Counted from the stretch's first letter, positions 23,582 through 35,802 are shown. The stretch: 64,000 nucleotides of DNA from Stromatinia cepivora (GCA_014898415.1 RCTD01000013.1:1302001-1366000); one strand, 5' to 3'. Notes: generated by a model from the letters alone, not told the origin. Made by a program: numbers and translations.

Positions 23582-24801
23582 CATCTGAAAACGTCACCTT
23601 TTTCACCATATCTTTAGCTACACCACCGCTTCCGCCTACCCCCGAGCCTGTGAGAGCCATCTTTTCGTCCTGCGAGGATGCGGATGATAAAGGACTTTTG
23701 TTACCGAATATGTATAGAACACTAGGACGAAGATGAGGCAGGTTCCGCATCGTAATACTACACTCAGTACGAGTAAATAGCATAGGTACATCGAGATCAT
23801 TGTCCCAGTCAGGAAGCAATAATCGATCTAACCCCGCTTCTCTTGGTTCGAAATTGACTTGTGTATAGCTCCACGCTTCCTGGTGTTTACTAGTTGTCAA
23901 GGTTACAGCGCTCGCTAGAATTTCCTGAGTAGGATTATAGAGAGCAGTCGGAATTGCCCTTAAGCCGTACTTTAGATACAGCTCGAGAGCGCATAGATCC
24001 CATGATTTAAAAGCTTTGCGGAAATAGCTTTCGGCCTTCTCGCGAGTATCCCAAAGATCGCGTCGGATGGTCGACATGAGAGCAGGGTTTGGCTCGTCGC
24101 TATTTCTAGTTCCGGATTTCATCATCACCGGCTCGTAAAGAATCAGTGTAGACAGTAGGCGTGGATGCATGATGGATAAGTTAATACTGGGAGTGTCAGC
24201 AAGTACCTAGTATTCATTTGATCTAAATCCATAAGCTTACAGCTGTGCACATCCCATACTATGCGCTATTCCAACGAGAGGACGCGGCATCTCGCTTCGA
24301 AAATGATTGATCATATGAAGTAAATCGCGAGAGTGGTCGAACCAGCAAGCTAGTTTCCATCCATTAGCAACGGATTCGGTATGTTGTGGGATGTTTCACT
24401 GCATCACGAACTGTCATCACCCTGCACATCCTCATTCAATATCCCACTAGCACCTTGATTAGAGCAATCTGCCACCCATATACTTCGTATATGTACATTG
24501 CACGAAAGCAAATTGGAATACAACTCTTCCCACAATGGTTCGTAAGTTTCCTGAAGTTGGGAATTAGTATATTGGGGTTCTGACTGACATATTGAAGATG
24601 ATTTACCTTGGGAAAACCACTACCATGTACCCCAATAATAGTAATAGAGTTGCCTGGAGTTGGATTGGGAGAATTTGTAGGAATGTATTGCTTAATTGAC
24701 AGCTGGAGGATATCTTCTTGTTGGTGCTTTGTTCCATTGGGATATTCTCGGATATGCTGGCCTGGGATAACATGCTCGATTATTTTGAATGTTGAAGCCA
24801 T
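23559..24801 (-). CDS. Alpha/beta hydrolase, probably frameshifted near the C-terminus
   Basis: Four exons: 24801-24607, 24550-24412, 24349-24241 and 24186-23559, giving 356 aa to the first stop. Joins recover family motifs: HGSGFPK | ETYEPLWEEL (oxyanion-side HG), WFDHSRDLLHMINHF, nucleophile elbow GIAHSMGCAQL | INLSIMHPRLLSTLILYEPV, and the catalytic His in FSDAGHL. The family includes fungal AKT2/LPX1-like hydrolases, many peroxisomal. This copy ends in HLFGF without a peroxisomal signal. Right after GHLFGF the next frame continues for 68 codons (ENVNKSARVAADWIERWFGG...) down to 23363, which looks like the normal C-terminal helix. A one-base change in an A/T run would separate the two frames. 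It may be a recently truncated allele, a pseudogene or a sequencing error. Confidence 0.78.
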
Positions 24802-25208
24802 CTCGAGGCCGACTAATTAAGATTTTATCAAAAGTCTGTGTACTTGGGAAAAAAGCATCTGTAGGAAAGAAAAGGATATGATATTTAAATACTAGATGCA
24901 TGCGTGATGCAAGGCAGTTGAGGCACAGTACATATGGTGCGGGGTGCAGGTTGGCCCCGCTTACCTACCTAGGCCGCCGAGTGAATATTGAGCTGTAAAC
25001 TAATCGTAAGTGTTTTAAACTTGATTCTTGTGAGAAGTTGTTTGTCACCAGCCTCAGTATTGTAGACCTCAGACCTCCACTACCAACAGTTGCTCTACCG
25101 AACCATGCCACCATGCCAACAGGCACGTGTAACTAAGCAAGTACATATCAGACTTCTCCTCCCCAATCAACACGAAATTGAACACAACTCAAACAACAAG
25201 CTCGCATC
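24802..25208. promoter_or_regulatory. Divergent intergenic region hydrolase / adenylation pseudogene
   Basis: A 407-bp spacer lies between two outward-facing starts. Divergent hydrolase and adenylating genes sometimes belong to one metabolic locus, but both are damaged here and I see no shared regulatory box. Confidence 0.35.
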
Positions 25209-27089
25209 ATGACCAACACACTCTCTCTTCCTATACCAGGTGTTAAACATGGAGAACGCATAGCTCTTTCCATACTCGATGAGAGAGCACAAACGGATCC
25301 GCAAAGTCCTTGGGTCTCCATACCAGTAGACGACGAAGACATTTCTAAAGGATATAAAGATATCACGTATGGTCAGTTTTCGAATGCCGTCAATCATGCT
25401 GCACACTGGCTGGTGCAACATCTTCCAGCATCACAGGAAACTTTTGAGCCTTTTGCCTATGTTGGCCCAAAGGATTTGAGATATCCTATTTTGGCTATGG
25501 CTGCCGGAAAAGTGGGAAAAGTGGGCAAAGTGGTATGTCGTAGTGACCTTCATGGCTCCATCATTTATCCCATTTGTTACATACCAAAACATTATATGCA
25601 AAAAAGAAAATACTTACTTTGCCATCATGTGGGAACAGATGATCTTGCCTTCACCGATGATGACGCCAGAAGCGCAGCTTTACATTTTGGATAAGAAAAA
25701 CTGCAACCTTTATGTGAGACCTGAGAGTATGGGAAGCGTTGTCGACCATATTGTTCAACGCCGTGAAGGTTTGGAAATAGTTGCTGCGCCAGCGCTCGAA
25801 GATCTGCTGCAAGATAAAGTAGCGGAGCAGTTTATCTACGGAAAGTCATGGGAAGAGGGGAAGGACGATCCATGGTTGACTTTCCATACTTCAGGTACTA
25901 CGGGTAAGCCAAGAGAATTACAACTCCCATTTTGAAAGAGTAACTTCTGAACAAGCTCCACTTTCAGGACACCCGAAGCCCATCACATAGACGCATAGGA
26001 TGATGGCAATTCCGGATGTAGCTGCAAAACTGACGGGCGACGAGGAGACACATCTTCATCATTATACTTTCAAGAGATGGTACACTCCTTTGCCGATGAT
26101 ACATGTATGCCACCCAGATCATGTCCCTCTAAAGTCCAATTACCCGTTGTGAAACTCATCTTTGTTTATAGTTTGTTGGAATGCTGATGGTCCTGTCCAT
26201 GACTACATTCATTCACATGGTGGTCGTCTTGGGACCATCGAAACTCCCATCACCTGAGACACTTATCGATATCTTGAAGTTTGGTCGTGTTGACGGGGCG
26301 CTGCTTGTTCCGGCTGCTATCGATGCACTATGTCGAGACCCCTCTGGTCTAGCTGCATTGAGGAGTCTCCAATATATACATTATGCCGGTGCTCCTCTAG
26401 ATATCAATAGCGGCAGGAAGCTATCCTCCGACGTGAGACTTATTCCCTGCATTGGCAGCACTGAAGTAGGGAGATACTTCCTGAAGCTTCGACATGATAC
26501 GGAAGATTAGGATTATATCGAGTTCAACACGAACGCTGGCGCCGAGTTTAAGCCACGTCCCGGCAATCTTTATGAACTAGTGTTTGTGCGCAAGCCTGAA
26601 TGTGCTGCCATGTAGTAAATATTCCTATTATATCTAGACCGAGACCGTTTTGAGACAAACGATCTTTGGACTGAGCATCCGACTCGCAAAGGACTATTCA
26701 AGATTGTAGGCCGAACAAATGATTATATTCCTTTGTCCCATAGAGATGGCTTATATGCTTCGACAGTGGAACGAGAGATTGAACGCCATGAACTCGTCCA
26801 GGCAGCTTTAATTGGTGGGCATGGTCAACCAAAACCTGTACTGTTGATCGAGACTGTTCCGGACGCGCATGTACAAGGATCTCACGCAGAATTCATGCAG
26901 AGCTTGCTGCCCTATCTGGAGAAAGCCAATGCTCTATGCTACGATTCTGTGCGGGTTTTTCCAGAATTGGTCTTGCTTGCGCAGCCTGAGAAGCCGTTTG
27001 TGCGTACTTTGAAAGGAAGCGTCGCAAGAATACCAAGTTTGAGTCTCTACGAGCAGGAAATCAAGGATGCTTACAACAATATTCTTTGA
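25209..27089 (+). pseudogene. Adenylation-domain gene (adenylate-forming reductase type), inactivated
   Basis: A single AMP-binding domain of about 520 codons can be followed through three canonical introns (25533-25638, 25904-25967, 26105-26171) with all motifs in order: ILPSPMMTPEAQLYIL, P-loop-like WLTFHTSGTTG | HPKPIT, MIH | FVGMLM, IHYAGAPLD, CIGSTEVG, LFKIVGRTNDYIPLSHRDGLY and the end ...TLKGSVARIPSLSLYEQEI. This resembles the A domain of fungal carboxylate or aminoadipate-type reductases. Four in-frame stops break it: TAG 25988-25990, TAG 26508-26510, TAG 26613-26615 and TAA 26616-26618, with no frameshift. The first replaces a position usually Trp after PKPI. No carrier or reductase domain follows, so the gene is also truncated or was a stand-alone A domain. 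Introns remain clean, so decay is recent. Confidence 0.85.
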
Positions 27090-29324
27090 GGCACGGATGC
27101 GTATGGATCTTTGTTGTGAAATGCGGTTTATGTGGTTTTTTATCATGACTCTTCAAGCGGTAATAGCTTGGTTTTCGTTTTTGTCAGGGACTCGATCTTC
27201 TGAGCTGGAGTCCAAGGATGTGGGATCTGGACTTTGATACGTTGAATGAGGTTGCAGTCTGCAGCAAAACACCGAAACGGTTTAAAAATCACGTTCTTTT
27301 AGGAAATCCTTTTTTTCATACTCGATCATTCCAGTCTTTCCGGATCTGGCAGCCCCAACTACAAGAAATCCTGTTCTAGGTGACTTTGCTGCAATACTTA
27401 AAGCTTCGGCCGAATTCGAAAATGACCTTGAACAAACTTCTACTCCGCTGACCACACAGTCTATGCAAATCCCCATCAGGACCGCGGATTACCTGTTCAA
27501 TTTCAAAATTTAGCTATCTAATATAAATCAAAAGAACAGAAGACTCGCGCTGCTGCTGCTTCCAAAGTCTAACATAGCTTCGTAAATGTGACAGCCTGCA
27601 GCAGCAACATGAACCTAAAAACAAACACAGAAATCAACTCCCAATATCGCTTTTCTAATCTCAATACATCAAGAATCCAGAGCGGTACAAGTAGTATAAT
27701 CCCGCTATCACACCTCTACATCTTTTCATCTAACTATAAATGGTAGAACAATAGTTACGGCATCACACGATGCTTTTTTCTTCGTAGGATTTTGTCTAAA
27801 GTAACAAAGTGTTTTGAATCATTCGATATGCTATAAAGCTCATTTTAGGTGTTTTATTAAGTGGGAAACAATCATCGGGTCTTTGTCTGCAAATTGATAT
27901 TTTAATTACTTCTTGTATTTTGCAGTTTTGATATTTTTAACCTGAACTAGCTGGTTTTGCCGGTACCGATAGTGGTTTCTTGATCGATGCCGGGAGATAT
28001 ATAAGCTTTTCTGTAATCATTGTTACCTGGCGGAGATTAGATGCATATATAAGCGCCTCGAGACAAGAACGCAACAAGTGAGAATGGGCAAATAAGAAGT
28101 ATATCTTCAGATTTACAGCCTGGCGTGGGCTGCACGGCAATTCCAAGTAATAAATTGCGACTCAGCATGGTTCCAAGCGATGATACCTCCCACTAAACTC
28201 CAGTAGTACTTGCTGCTGTAGAATATGAAATTAAATAGATAAGAAGTCTACCTCGTCCTCGTTGATCAAGCTTGGGTTCAGCCTGTTGATGAACTTGTAA
28301 GTAACGCATGGCATTCATGGCTGCCGAAAACTAATGGAAATTTCCCAGAGCCATACGATACGCCAGTAACAGTGAGGGGTATGGACTTTTACCAGTCCTT
28401 ACTATTCTTAAATAAATATAACACACATTAAACTTCCATCTCCCTCAAAACTCCAGACAAGCGTGACTAATTCTTTGATTCTTGAAGTGTATGAGATAAA
28501 ACCTTAGCAGTATATATAAAGTGCGCATCTCTATAGCTAGTTGTGAAAATTTCCGAGATAACTTTCTCATGGGTGGCTAATACATATATTTGCAGGACTA
28601 GCTAGCACTAGTAGCGGTCCCGGATTGTTGATGCTAATACTTCCTACCCACCCTAATTAGACATAGATAGATAATTTATGAAGACTGCGAGTGTGTATAC
28701 TAGATAGAGACTATAAATAATGGTAGGAAGAACCAAAACATCAGTTACCGTGAAGAGTAATTGCAGAAAAATTATAATCTGGTGTATCACACATTTCAAT
28801 TTCTGCTCATGTCACCAGACACTCTTTGACTTCTGTTTTCTGGCTGTGGATAGTAGTCACGTACAAATTCCTACCGCTACCAAATACGATAGTATCTTTG
28901 CCAAAAAAAAAAAAAGGATCAGAATTTATGTTTTGGACGTCGAGCCGCTATCTAGGTAATACAACTTAGGTTGATCCGAGTATATAATATCAAGCATAAT
29001 TAGTCGGTGGCTTTTGCCGAGATGGTTAGCAAGGGGGGTTGAGGAGGAAGTCCTGCGTGAATTTAATCATTAGTTAGGGGAATATGAGTATCAGCGTGAA
29101 GTATAAATACAATAAAGCCACAATACTCGCAAACTTAAAGAACATAGAAAGTGTCAAGAAATACCTAGACCGGTGTAGTTTGAAGTGCTATCTAATTCCT
29201 CTAAAAGTAGTGCAATGACGAGAAATAGCACTAGCGAGCCAAAAAGCGAGAGCTCTAGATGATTAAACATGAAGCGACATCTGATTGTCCTACAAGTAGT
29301 GAAACTTTCAAAGCCACATCAAGA
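27090..29324. other. 2.2 kb without a convincing gene
   Basis: Only frames shorter than 85 codons occur and none has family motifs. A CTGCTGCTGC/GCAGCAGCA inverted pair lies at 27549-27606, and a run of 13 A at 28904-28916. The base composition drifts AT-rich to the right. Relics of a gene cannot be excluded. Confidence 0.45.
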
Positions 29325-31011
29325 TCACAAACCACACATAGCCAAAAGTAGTGTGGTAGTTCCCTCCTCCGTATTGACATCGCCCAGCCAACCAACATGA
29401 CCCTGCTTCGACCCGTTACTTCCGCTTCCATATTTAGCGAAAATAACCGGACTGTGGTGTCTCGCGCCGTGGGGGCCAGAATAGACTCGATCTTCGGGCT
29501 TGACATTGTCTAAACTGAGAGCTTTCATGTTGTAAGACTTCAATTTAGCTTGACAGTGCTTGGTAAGGTCTACCTAACTATTGGCGTTGTAAGTCTTTCG
29601 AGTATAAGTACCAAATTTCCAATTAAGGGGACCCCAGATATTTTTAAAGAAGCGTTCGAAGGTTGGCGGCTCGGCGAGATTCGACATCATAAAGCCGAAT
29701 ATCAATGTTCCACCTGAGGTTACATAATTAATTAGATGCTCATTGACCGCGACGGATTGAGGTTCCATGATTGCCGCGTCAGTGACTATGATGGTGTTAT
29801 AGCTCTGAATTAATTTTTCAACGTGTTTCATTGCTGATGCGCCATCCGTCACCTCTTTGACCGCAGCTTTGGAACGAAGCTTGCCAATAACAGAGGCGTA
29901 CATCTCGTCAAACCAATACTCCTTAGCCAGGGATATCAAAAGAATAGAAAAAGCTTTTCCATGAAGATCGGACATGTCGAGCTCTTCGAGGACTGCATTT
30001 ATTCTATCTTTGTCCCATATGTACTTTGCTGCTCCCCGGAGACCTCCAGGATCCTTATTATGAGGCTGTTCCTCAAACCAAGTCATCGATTGTTGCTGCT
30101 CTTTTGTCGGTCTGTCTGACTCATAAGCTTCTATCAAGTTGGTCCATCCACTATATCCTCCCACATCCTCTGCACATCCATGACCTTCTCCACCTAGGAC
30201 TAAAAAGTTCACTGTTAAATCTGCACGTCCGCCACAGATTATAACATGCTCCCAATTATCTCCATAATCATATTGGTAATGTATGGTTTTGCCTCTTGTT
30301 GCTTTGCTATCTAGGACCTGGTGAAGCAAAGTGTAGCTGCTACACTTGATAGGGTATGTTGCTGTTGCTCCTTCGCCTAGCATGTCTGGAGCGCTAATTA
30401 TGAAAAGTATTGATCGCGGACTCAAGATAGACTCGGATCCCATAGTTTCGTTATGACCGAGAACTTCAAAGTTATGGAGATGACAATTTCTCCACCCAAA
30501 CGCCACTTGGAGCGCGTCATGCAAGTCGGCGAAGGAAGCCGTAGCAGGGCATGAGATAGTTCGTGTGACGCGAGGATTGGTAAGGTATCGAGGAGAAAGA
30601 TCAACTCTCAGGATGAAGTTCTGTCGTTTGCATGATGCTTTGTGAGTTGGCCAATCTCGAGTTTGACAACCTTTGCCTATTGATAAATAACATGTTAGCT
30701 CGAGTCTTTCATGAATATTCCGCAATTGTTTGGGCACTGAGAATTGCAAATATCTTGGAGTAACGCTTGACCCTTCCAGTCTGGTTTTGACACTAGAATG
30801 ACCAGACGCCTATAAATAGTTATCAAATGTTCTAGTATGGTCTGGAGAATGAAGCAGTCTGATCCTTGCTGAGCACAAAGTAGTAACGGAGTCCTCGACG
30901 CAATTCCTAAGAAAACAAAAAATACATACCACAATATTGACGAGAGCGGCATCGACTACAATGCAGAACTTTAACATCACGATTGTGACATACAGCACAC
31001 TCCGTCGCCAT
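29325..31011 (-). pseudogene. MYND zinc-finger / pRiA4b ORF-3-like protein, cut by one in-frame TAG
   Basis: Exon 1 is 31011-30930 and exon 2 30676-29325, with a 253-nt intron (long for this window). The join completes a perfect MYND finger: Cys5, Cys8, Cys18, Cys21, Cys27 (end of exon 1), Cys31, His39 and Cys43, reading QYC | GKGCQTRDWPTHKASC. A plasmid pRiA4b ORF-3-like domain follows (FILRVDLSPRYLTNPRVTRT, FADLHDALQVAFGW, YQYDYGDNWEHVI). The last part (YNTIIVTDAAIMEP, INYVTSGGTLIFGFMM) resembles the glutamine-amidotransferase-like C-terminus of fungal MYND proteins. A TAG at 29576-29574 interrupts it, but the same frame stays open for 82 more codons with family-like sequence (LKSYNMKALSLDNVKPEDRV; GHVGWLGDVNTEEGTTT LLLAMCGL). 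It is either a nonsense allele, a readthrough site, or functional as a 393-aa protein. Confidence 0.8.
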
Positions 31012-31597
31012 AGTTATGTTGATTCAAATTCCGGTGATTGCGGCAAAATTGAAGAAGAAGTAGAGCCCCCCGTTGATTTACGTTGGTTCAATTTGGAGGA
31101 AGATTTATAAATTGAGACGGGCGCTTAAAAAGCGGGCGCTAGCGTTACGAGAAGAGAATAAGAAACGGTTAGCTACCCCACCTCCGCATTAGCTAGGAGT
31201 AGAGTGGCTTTTCACGCTATGCATGGATATAGGCCACTGGCCGTGATAATGAGAATATTGACCTACCCAAACATAACGAAGCTGCACTTTCCCGTTGCCT
31301 AGGTACTCTTCTCTCAATTTGTTTGCAATGACTAACTAGTATGGAGCCACAAACACTGAATTGCCTGTTCTTATCGGTAAAGAAGAATAAGACAGCAGCG
31401 ACGCTTCGGACAATCTTCTCTGAGTTTCCAAGGAAGCTGGTTAAAGGTCTTCTAAAATTCTCAAAGAAAATTGAACACATTGAAGAGATTCAATGAGCAA
31501 AGCAGAAAGAATTCATTATCTTTCTACGTCCGGACTAGACTAGACCTTCTTATATGTTATTACTCCAATCTACTCTTTGACTCTCTTAGCCCCCATC
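31012..31597. other. Intergenic
   Basis: 586 bp between the MYND gene start and the 3' end of the enoyl-CoA isomerase gene. A short minus-strand frame (31217-31480) has no recognisable features. Confidence 0.45.
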
Positions 31598-32650
31598 CTA
31601 GATTTTTGAAGTTCTATTCTTAGATTTTGCTGCAAATTCACATTAGCCCAAAACTGGTATCAATACGAAAGTAGACTCGGTAACTCACCTTCCATTTCCT
31701 TCCTCTTAGCTTGAAATCTTTCATAGGGTGCGCCATCAACAAATCTTTCAGCCAATGCATCGATCGAGTTATACACCGCCAATATCCTTGAATCTCTCAA
31801 TGGCAAATTTTGCAGCCTCTTTGCCTCCATCATACTTTTCCCATCATTAATCTTCAACATTCCCTCTAGATATTCCATGACCTTCTCCTCGAACCCTTCA
31901 TTTTCAAATATCTGATTAGCAATGCCAAACGATAATATCTCATCGGCGCTAAGTTTCCTTCCAAACATGAGGAATTCATTAGCACGATGAACACCCATGG
32001 ATTGGGTTAGTGAGATAGCTGAGCCACATTCTGGAACCAAACCGAGCGCTGAAAATGGGATTTGGAGGTACGTTGACGTAGATGCGAGGACTATATCAGC
32101 TACTCCAGGGAACCATGCTGCCCCAGCTCCTACTGCCGGGCCATTCATGGCGAGAATAAACACTTTGGTGTGATCAATTATCGAACGCATAATTTCGAGA
32201 GCTGAGCTGTTAGGCTTTTGTAGTTGACCTTAAAACGGAGGAAGTTCTCACCAAGTGTAAATCTGGACAGATATGCAAGTTTCTTTTCCGCGGCGCTGGT
32301 ATATTTTTTCTCACCCATTAATCCACCATCCTCTGTATATCACATGTCAGTACGTTCCTGATCCGAAAGTTGGAGTGAAACACGCACGCCTAACGTCCGC
32401 ACCCGCACAAAAGAATCTTCCTTCACCCGTCAAGACCGTAAATACGGTGTCGGGATGCTCATTAAGTTCACGCAGAGCAGCAATTGTTTCTGGAAGTAGG
32501 GTCCCTCCAAAAGAGTTTAGAGCTTGGGGACGATTGAACTAATTATATATTAGCGACATTTGATGCCATGTAGTACGAATATATAACCTTGATGATGCCA
32601 ATCCGATTTTTGATCGTGACGATGATATCTTTGTAGTTGTTCTTAGACAT
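31598..32650 (-). CDS. Enoyl-CoA hydratase/isomerase family protein (peroxisomal delta3-delta2 type)
   Basis: Five exons: 32650-32588, 32538-32388, 32332-32252, 32201-31689 and 31629-31598, giving 279 aa. Crotonase-fold marks: IIK | FNRPQALNSF at the N-terminus, FFCAGADVR (oxyanion hole, normally SAGAD or SGGAD), and AMNGPAVGAGAAWFPGVADI VLAS (second oxyanion-hole Gly). They are followed by the substrate-pocket helix FSALGLVPECGSAISLTQSMG, in which the Glu matches the active-site position of the isomerase branch. The last small exon adds AKSKNRTSKI, so the protein ends in SKI, a weak form of the peroxisomal SKL signal. The family shifts or hydrates double bonds in beta-oxidation of unsaturated fatty acids. 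ECI1-like isomerase is the best guess. No defect is visible. Confidence 0.9.
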
Positions 32651-34233
32651 GGTGATGACTGCTAAGTAGCTCGTCGATTGGCTGCGCTAGGGATCTTAAT
32701 CAACACGATTTTGGTGTTCTAGGATAAATCAGAAGAAGTATAAATTCCACTATCCGCGAAAAATTCACAGTGTTTTGAATGAATGCATATGTGCTTTAGC
32801 AGAAAGTTGGTTTGAAAATAAAGGAAAGGAGGTTGTAGCTTACTTTTCCCAAACCTCTGTTCAAACGTGGGGAAAGCTATTAGCTTCCGAGGTATCTCGC
32901 TCATACCAAGTGCCAATAGCCGATACGCGCACATCATTCGTTCTTAAGATACTTACTTGCCTGACCTGAATCAAATATGTATCGATATGATAATGGGGAG
33001 GCATTAGAGGTAAACAGTTTATGAAAAATCTTTAATTAGTTAAAACACTCGTGTTAGATCGCCGAGTTGTGACACAGTGTGGCTGGTGTGCGTACTACAT
33101 CACGATCAATCGTTGCAGGGTAGTCACGGTAGTGTACGAGATGATATTGAACGCTCGGTGTGTGCCACTGAGAGACATATGGAGCTGAGGAATCATAATA
33201 CAGAGATTGGTTTGCAAGAAAACGAAAAGCACAACAGGAAAGAGACTATGAAGGGAGAAAGCCACAGCGCCCAGGTCATTGCACGTGATATTCTAGAAAA
33301 TTTCATTACATTTAGACGACGAGCCAATTGACATTTGAGCCCTCCAAACCAAACGCAAAAAGAATACAACGTCCATTCAATCATATAAGTTTTCGGAATA
33401 AAGCTATAGTGAAGATTTCATCCTTTATGCACGGATTCCAGCTGCCAGTACTACAGTTTCTCTAAACTCACGGCCAGGGTATCCGGATTCGAACTCTTAA
33501 TGCTTGGAAAGCTACGAATCTTCGAGAATAATGTGATCATTTGAATGGATTAATGGTTTCAAATGAATTCAGTCTTTCGCATTCAGAAATTCAAAAGCTC
33601 TCATTGTTGGACTCCAGTGCGAACTATTGGACACCCTGCTCGAGGCATCGTATATCCGAATGCAGGTCATGCAGTCATGTTGGGGAATCAATGGTATATT
33701 TTCGACAGGTCCAAATGGATCTTAGAGCTGTGTCATGTTGAGTGAATTATGACATATGACATGAGGCTGAAGACTTCAATAATATGCCATCCCCCACGGC
33801 AGAAAGTTTGAAGTCCTTGAAAAATAGAGCCATAAACACATGCAATGCAGTACACCTCCTTCTCCATTTATTCATCTTCTTAAATTCTCAATCGTCTGTC
33901 TCATGCAATATCTCTGTCGTTAAAGATAATTTGTTATGGAAGGCGTCAAGGTCTGTTGTATTTGAGATCTTTCGTACTACAAAGCCAACTCAAGCGAATG
34001 TTTTATAAGTACGAAGCAACGGATCTTTGCCAATAACCAGCAGAGGTGTTGACTCCATGTATAAAGTTCAACATTTGCGAACTTGTAAACGTCTTACGGA
34101 CTCTTAGTGACCCTCTACTTACTTGTATTTGAGATCATTTTTATCATTGGAGCTGCGATCTCTGCATGTCGTCTGCGCCTTTACTTTTGTAATGCTGCGA
34201 AGGACTCGACTCAGTTCGAAGGCCCCGATAGAG
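32651..34233. other. 1.6 kb without a convincing gene
   Basis: Short frames only (33077-33331, 33541-33745, 33784-34008), none with family motifs. Composition is intermediate between gene DNA and the AT-rich island to the right. Confidence 0.45.
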
Positions 34234-34236
34234 TTA
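34234..34236. repeat. TTA target-site duplication (left)
   Basis: Matches the TTA directly after the right inverted repeat at 41803-41805. Confidence 0.75.
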
Positions 34237-34568
34237 GGGCTCGTTTGGCAGCAAAAAATATACTACCATTCAAAATATTCACAATATTCAGATATTATAA
34301 TTGAATGATAGTATTCAAATACTACTAATGAATTTTGTATACCCTGTTTGACAATGAAATATATATTATCATTCAAATATAATTCATCTGATTTTTAAAT
34401 TTGAAAATATATTAATATTATTATAACAATAGAAGTCGAGTTTGGAAATGATACAATGATGATCAGAAATTCTTGAATATTCTTATTTTTAATAATCCAA
34501 TATAAAAAAGTAAATTCTATATTTTTAATTTTGAAATCATATTATAAATTGTTAAATAAACTGATAAT

Positions 34569-34573
34569 AAAAC
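34569..34573. repeat. AAAAC target-site duplication
   Basis: Identical to 41619-41623 on the other side of the LTR element. Five base pairs is the usual length for Gypsy integrases. Confidence 0.85.
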
Positions 34574-34855
34574 TGTGACGCACAAGAGCCGTAGTAGAGC
34601 TGAATAAACAGGGTCAATTATGTTCTTTAGAATCTACAACTGAAGAACTATAACTCATAAAAAGCGATTAGATATATATACACAAATATCCATTTGTAAA
34701 CTATAGGATTATATATAAGCATTATTAGGGTTACCATTTTACTATACTAAATTATATGAATCGTAATATATACGCACAGATGATCAGCTCATAAATTGAT
34801 ATAGAAGATAAAAGGTATCACATAATTAACCTCCTATAATTCACAATTCGTGACA
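34574..34855 (-). repeat. LTR (3' LTR in element orientation)
   Basis: 282 bp, aligning without gaps to the repeat at 41337-41618. By hand I count roughly 40 differences, all transitions. Confidence 0.93.
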
Positions 34856-34964
34856 CTACTTTTCCCTTCGGAAAAACTCGCCCTCGAGCATTTCATTCCT
34901 CTGTTCCATTGCTATTTCATCGGAAACCAGGTTTTGTGAAGGTTTATGAGCTTTAAATCAATTA

Positions 34965-35280
34965 GATTAGTCATTTTGGTTGATTTGGTCAATTTACTGG
35001 AAATTGACCAAATTAATCGACCAAATTGACCAAAATGACGAATGAATTGACCAAATCGACCAAATCGTTCATCAATTGATTAAATTAATATTGATTCGTA
35101 TTCTCCTTGATTTGGGGAACCTCTGAAAAGAAAAAGTTTCAATAGAAAAGGGAAGGAGGTTGAATTATAATATAATGATGATGGGTGATTAATATGATCA
35201 ATTCCGAAATCGACCAAATTAATCGACCAAATTGACCAAATTGATCAAATCAACCAAATTGAACGAAATCGACAGGGGTG
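34965..35280. repeat. GACCAAATT-type short repeats with a large hairpin
   Basis: Two clusters (34965-35070 and 35205-35273) contain many imperfect copies of GACCAAATT or GACCAAATC. In the first, TCATTTTGGTTGATTTGGTC faces its inverted partner across a 5-base loop near 34999, so the single strand can fold into a stem of about 25 bp with gaps. It lies between the integrase C-terminus and the 3' LTR of the retrotransposon. Confidence 0.75.
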
Positions 35281-35802
35281 ACGTTATATTTCGTTCTTAC
35301 CATATTCAAGCTTCTTTTTGTATGATTTTTGAAATGATTATAGGCATAAATTTTTTGAAATATATTGCCTTCATATTATCTTGGTGGTGACAGTTCGTCT
35401 ATTGTATAGAGCTCGGGCTATATACGTATACAATCAAATTCTCTTTAATTTATATGGGTTTTCGATCCTTTCATGATCGTATATATATACATTATTATAA
35501 AATCATAATATCTAATCTGCTATATTAAAAAACACTTTTCTTTCCTTTGGTTTTATAAATGAATCATTATCCATATAATTATAATTATCCTTTTTGCTTT
35601 TATAAAGCTTTATTCAATCAATTAATCGATTGGGAGGATCAGATAATATTGAATTGATTAGATGAAAATCGTACAGGAGGTGTAGTGATATTTTAAGATC
35701 GGAAGCAGGATATTAGATAAGATCGATATCGTTATTAAGCTATAAGATTCTATATAATAAGGTTTTTCGTGTTTTCTTTATTATTAGGATCTTTTCTATT
35801 TC

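Noticed and set aside
33440..33560. GTTCGAATCC-like segment suggesting a tRNA T-arm
   Set aside because: The surrounding sequence does not form an acceptor stem or anticodon arm on either strand.
33541..33745. Overlapping short frames at 33.5-33.7 kb
   Set aside because: No motif and two competing frames. Not counted as a gene.
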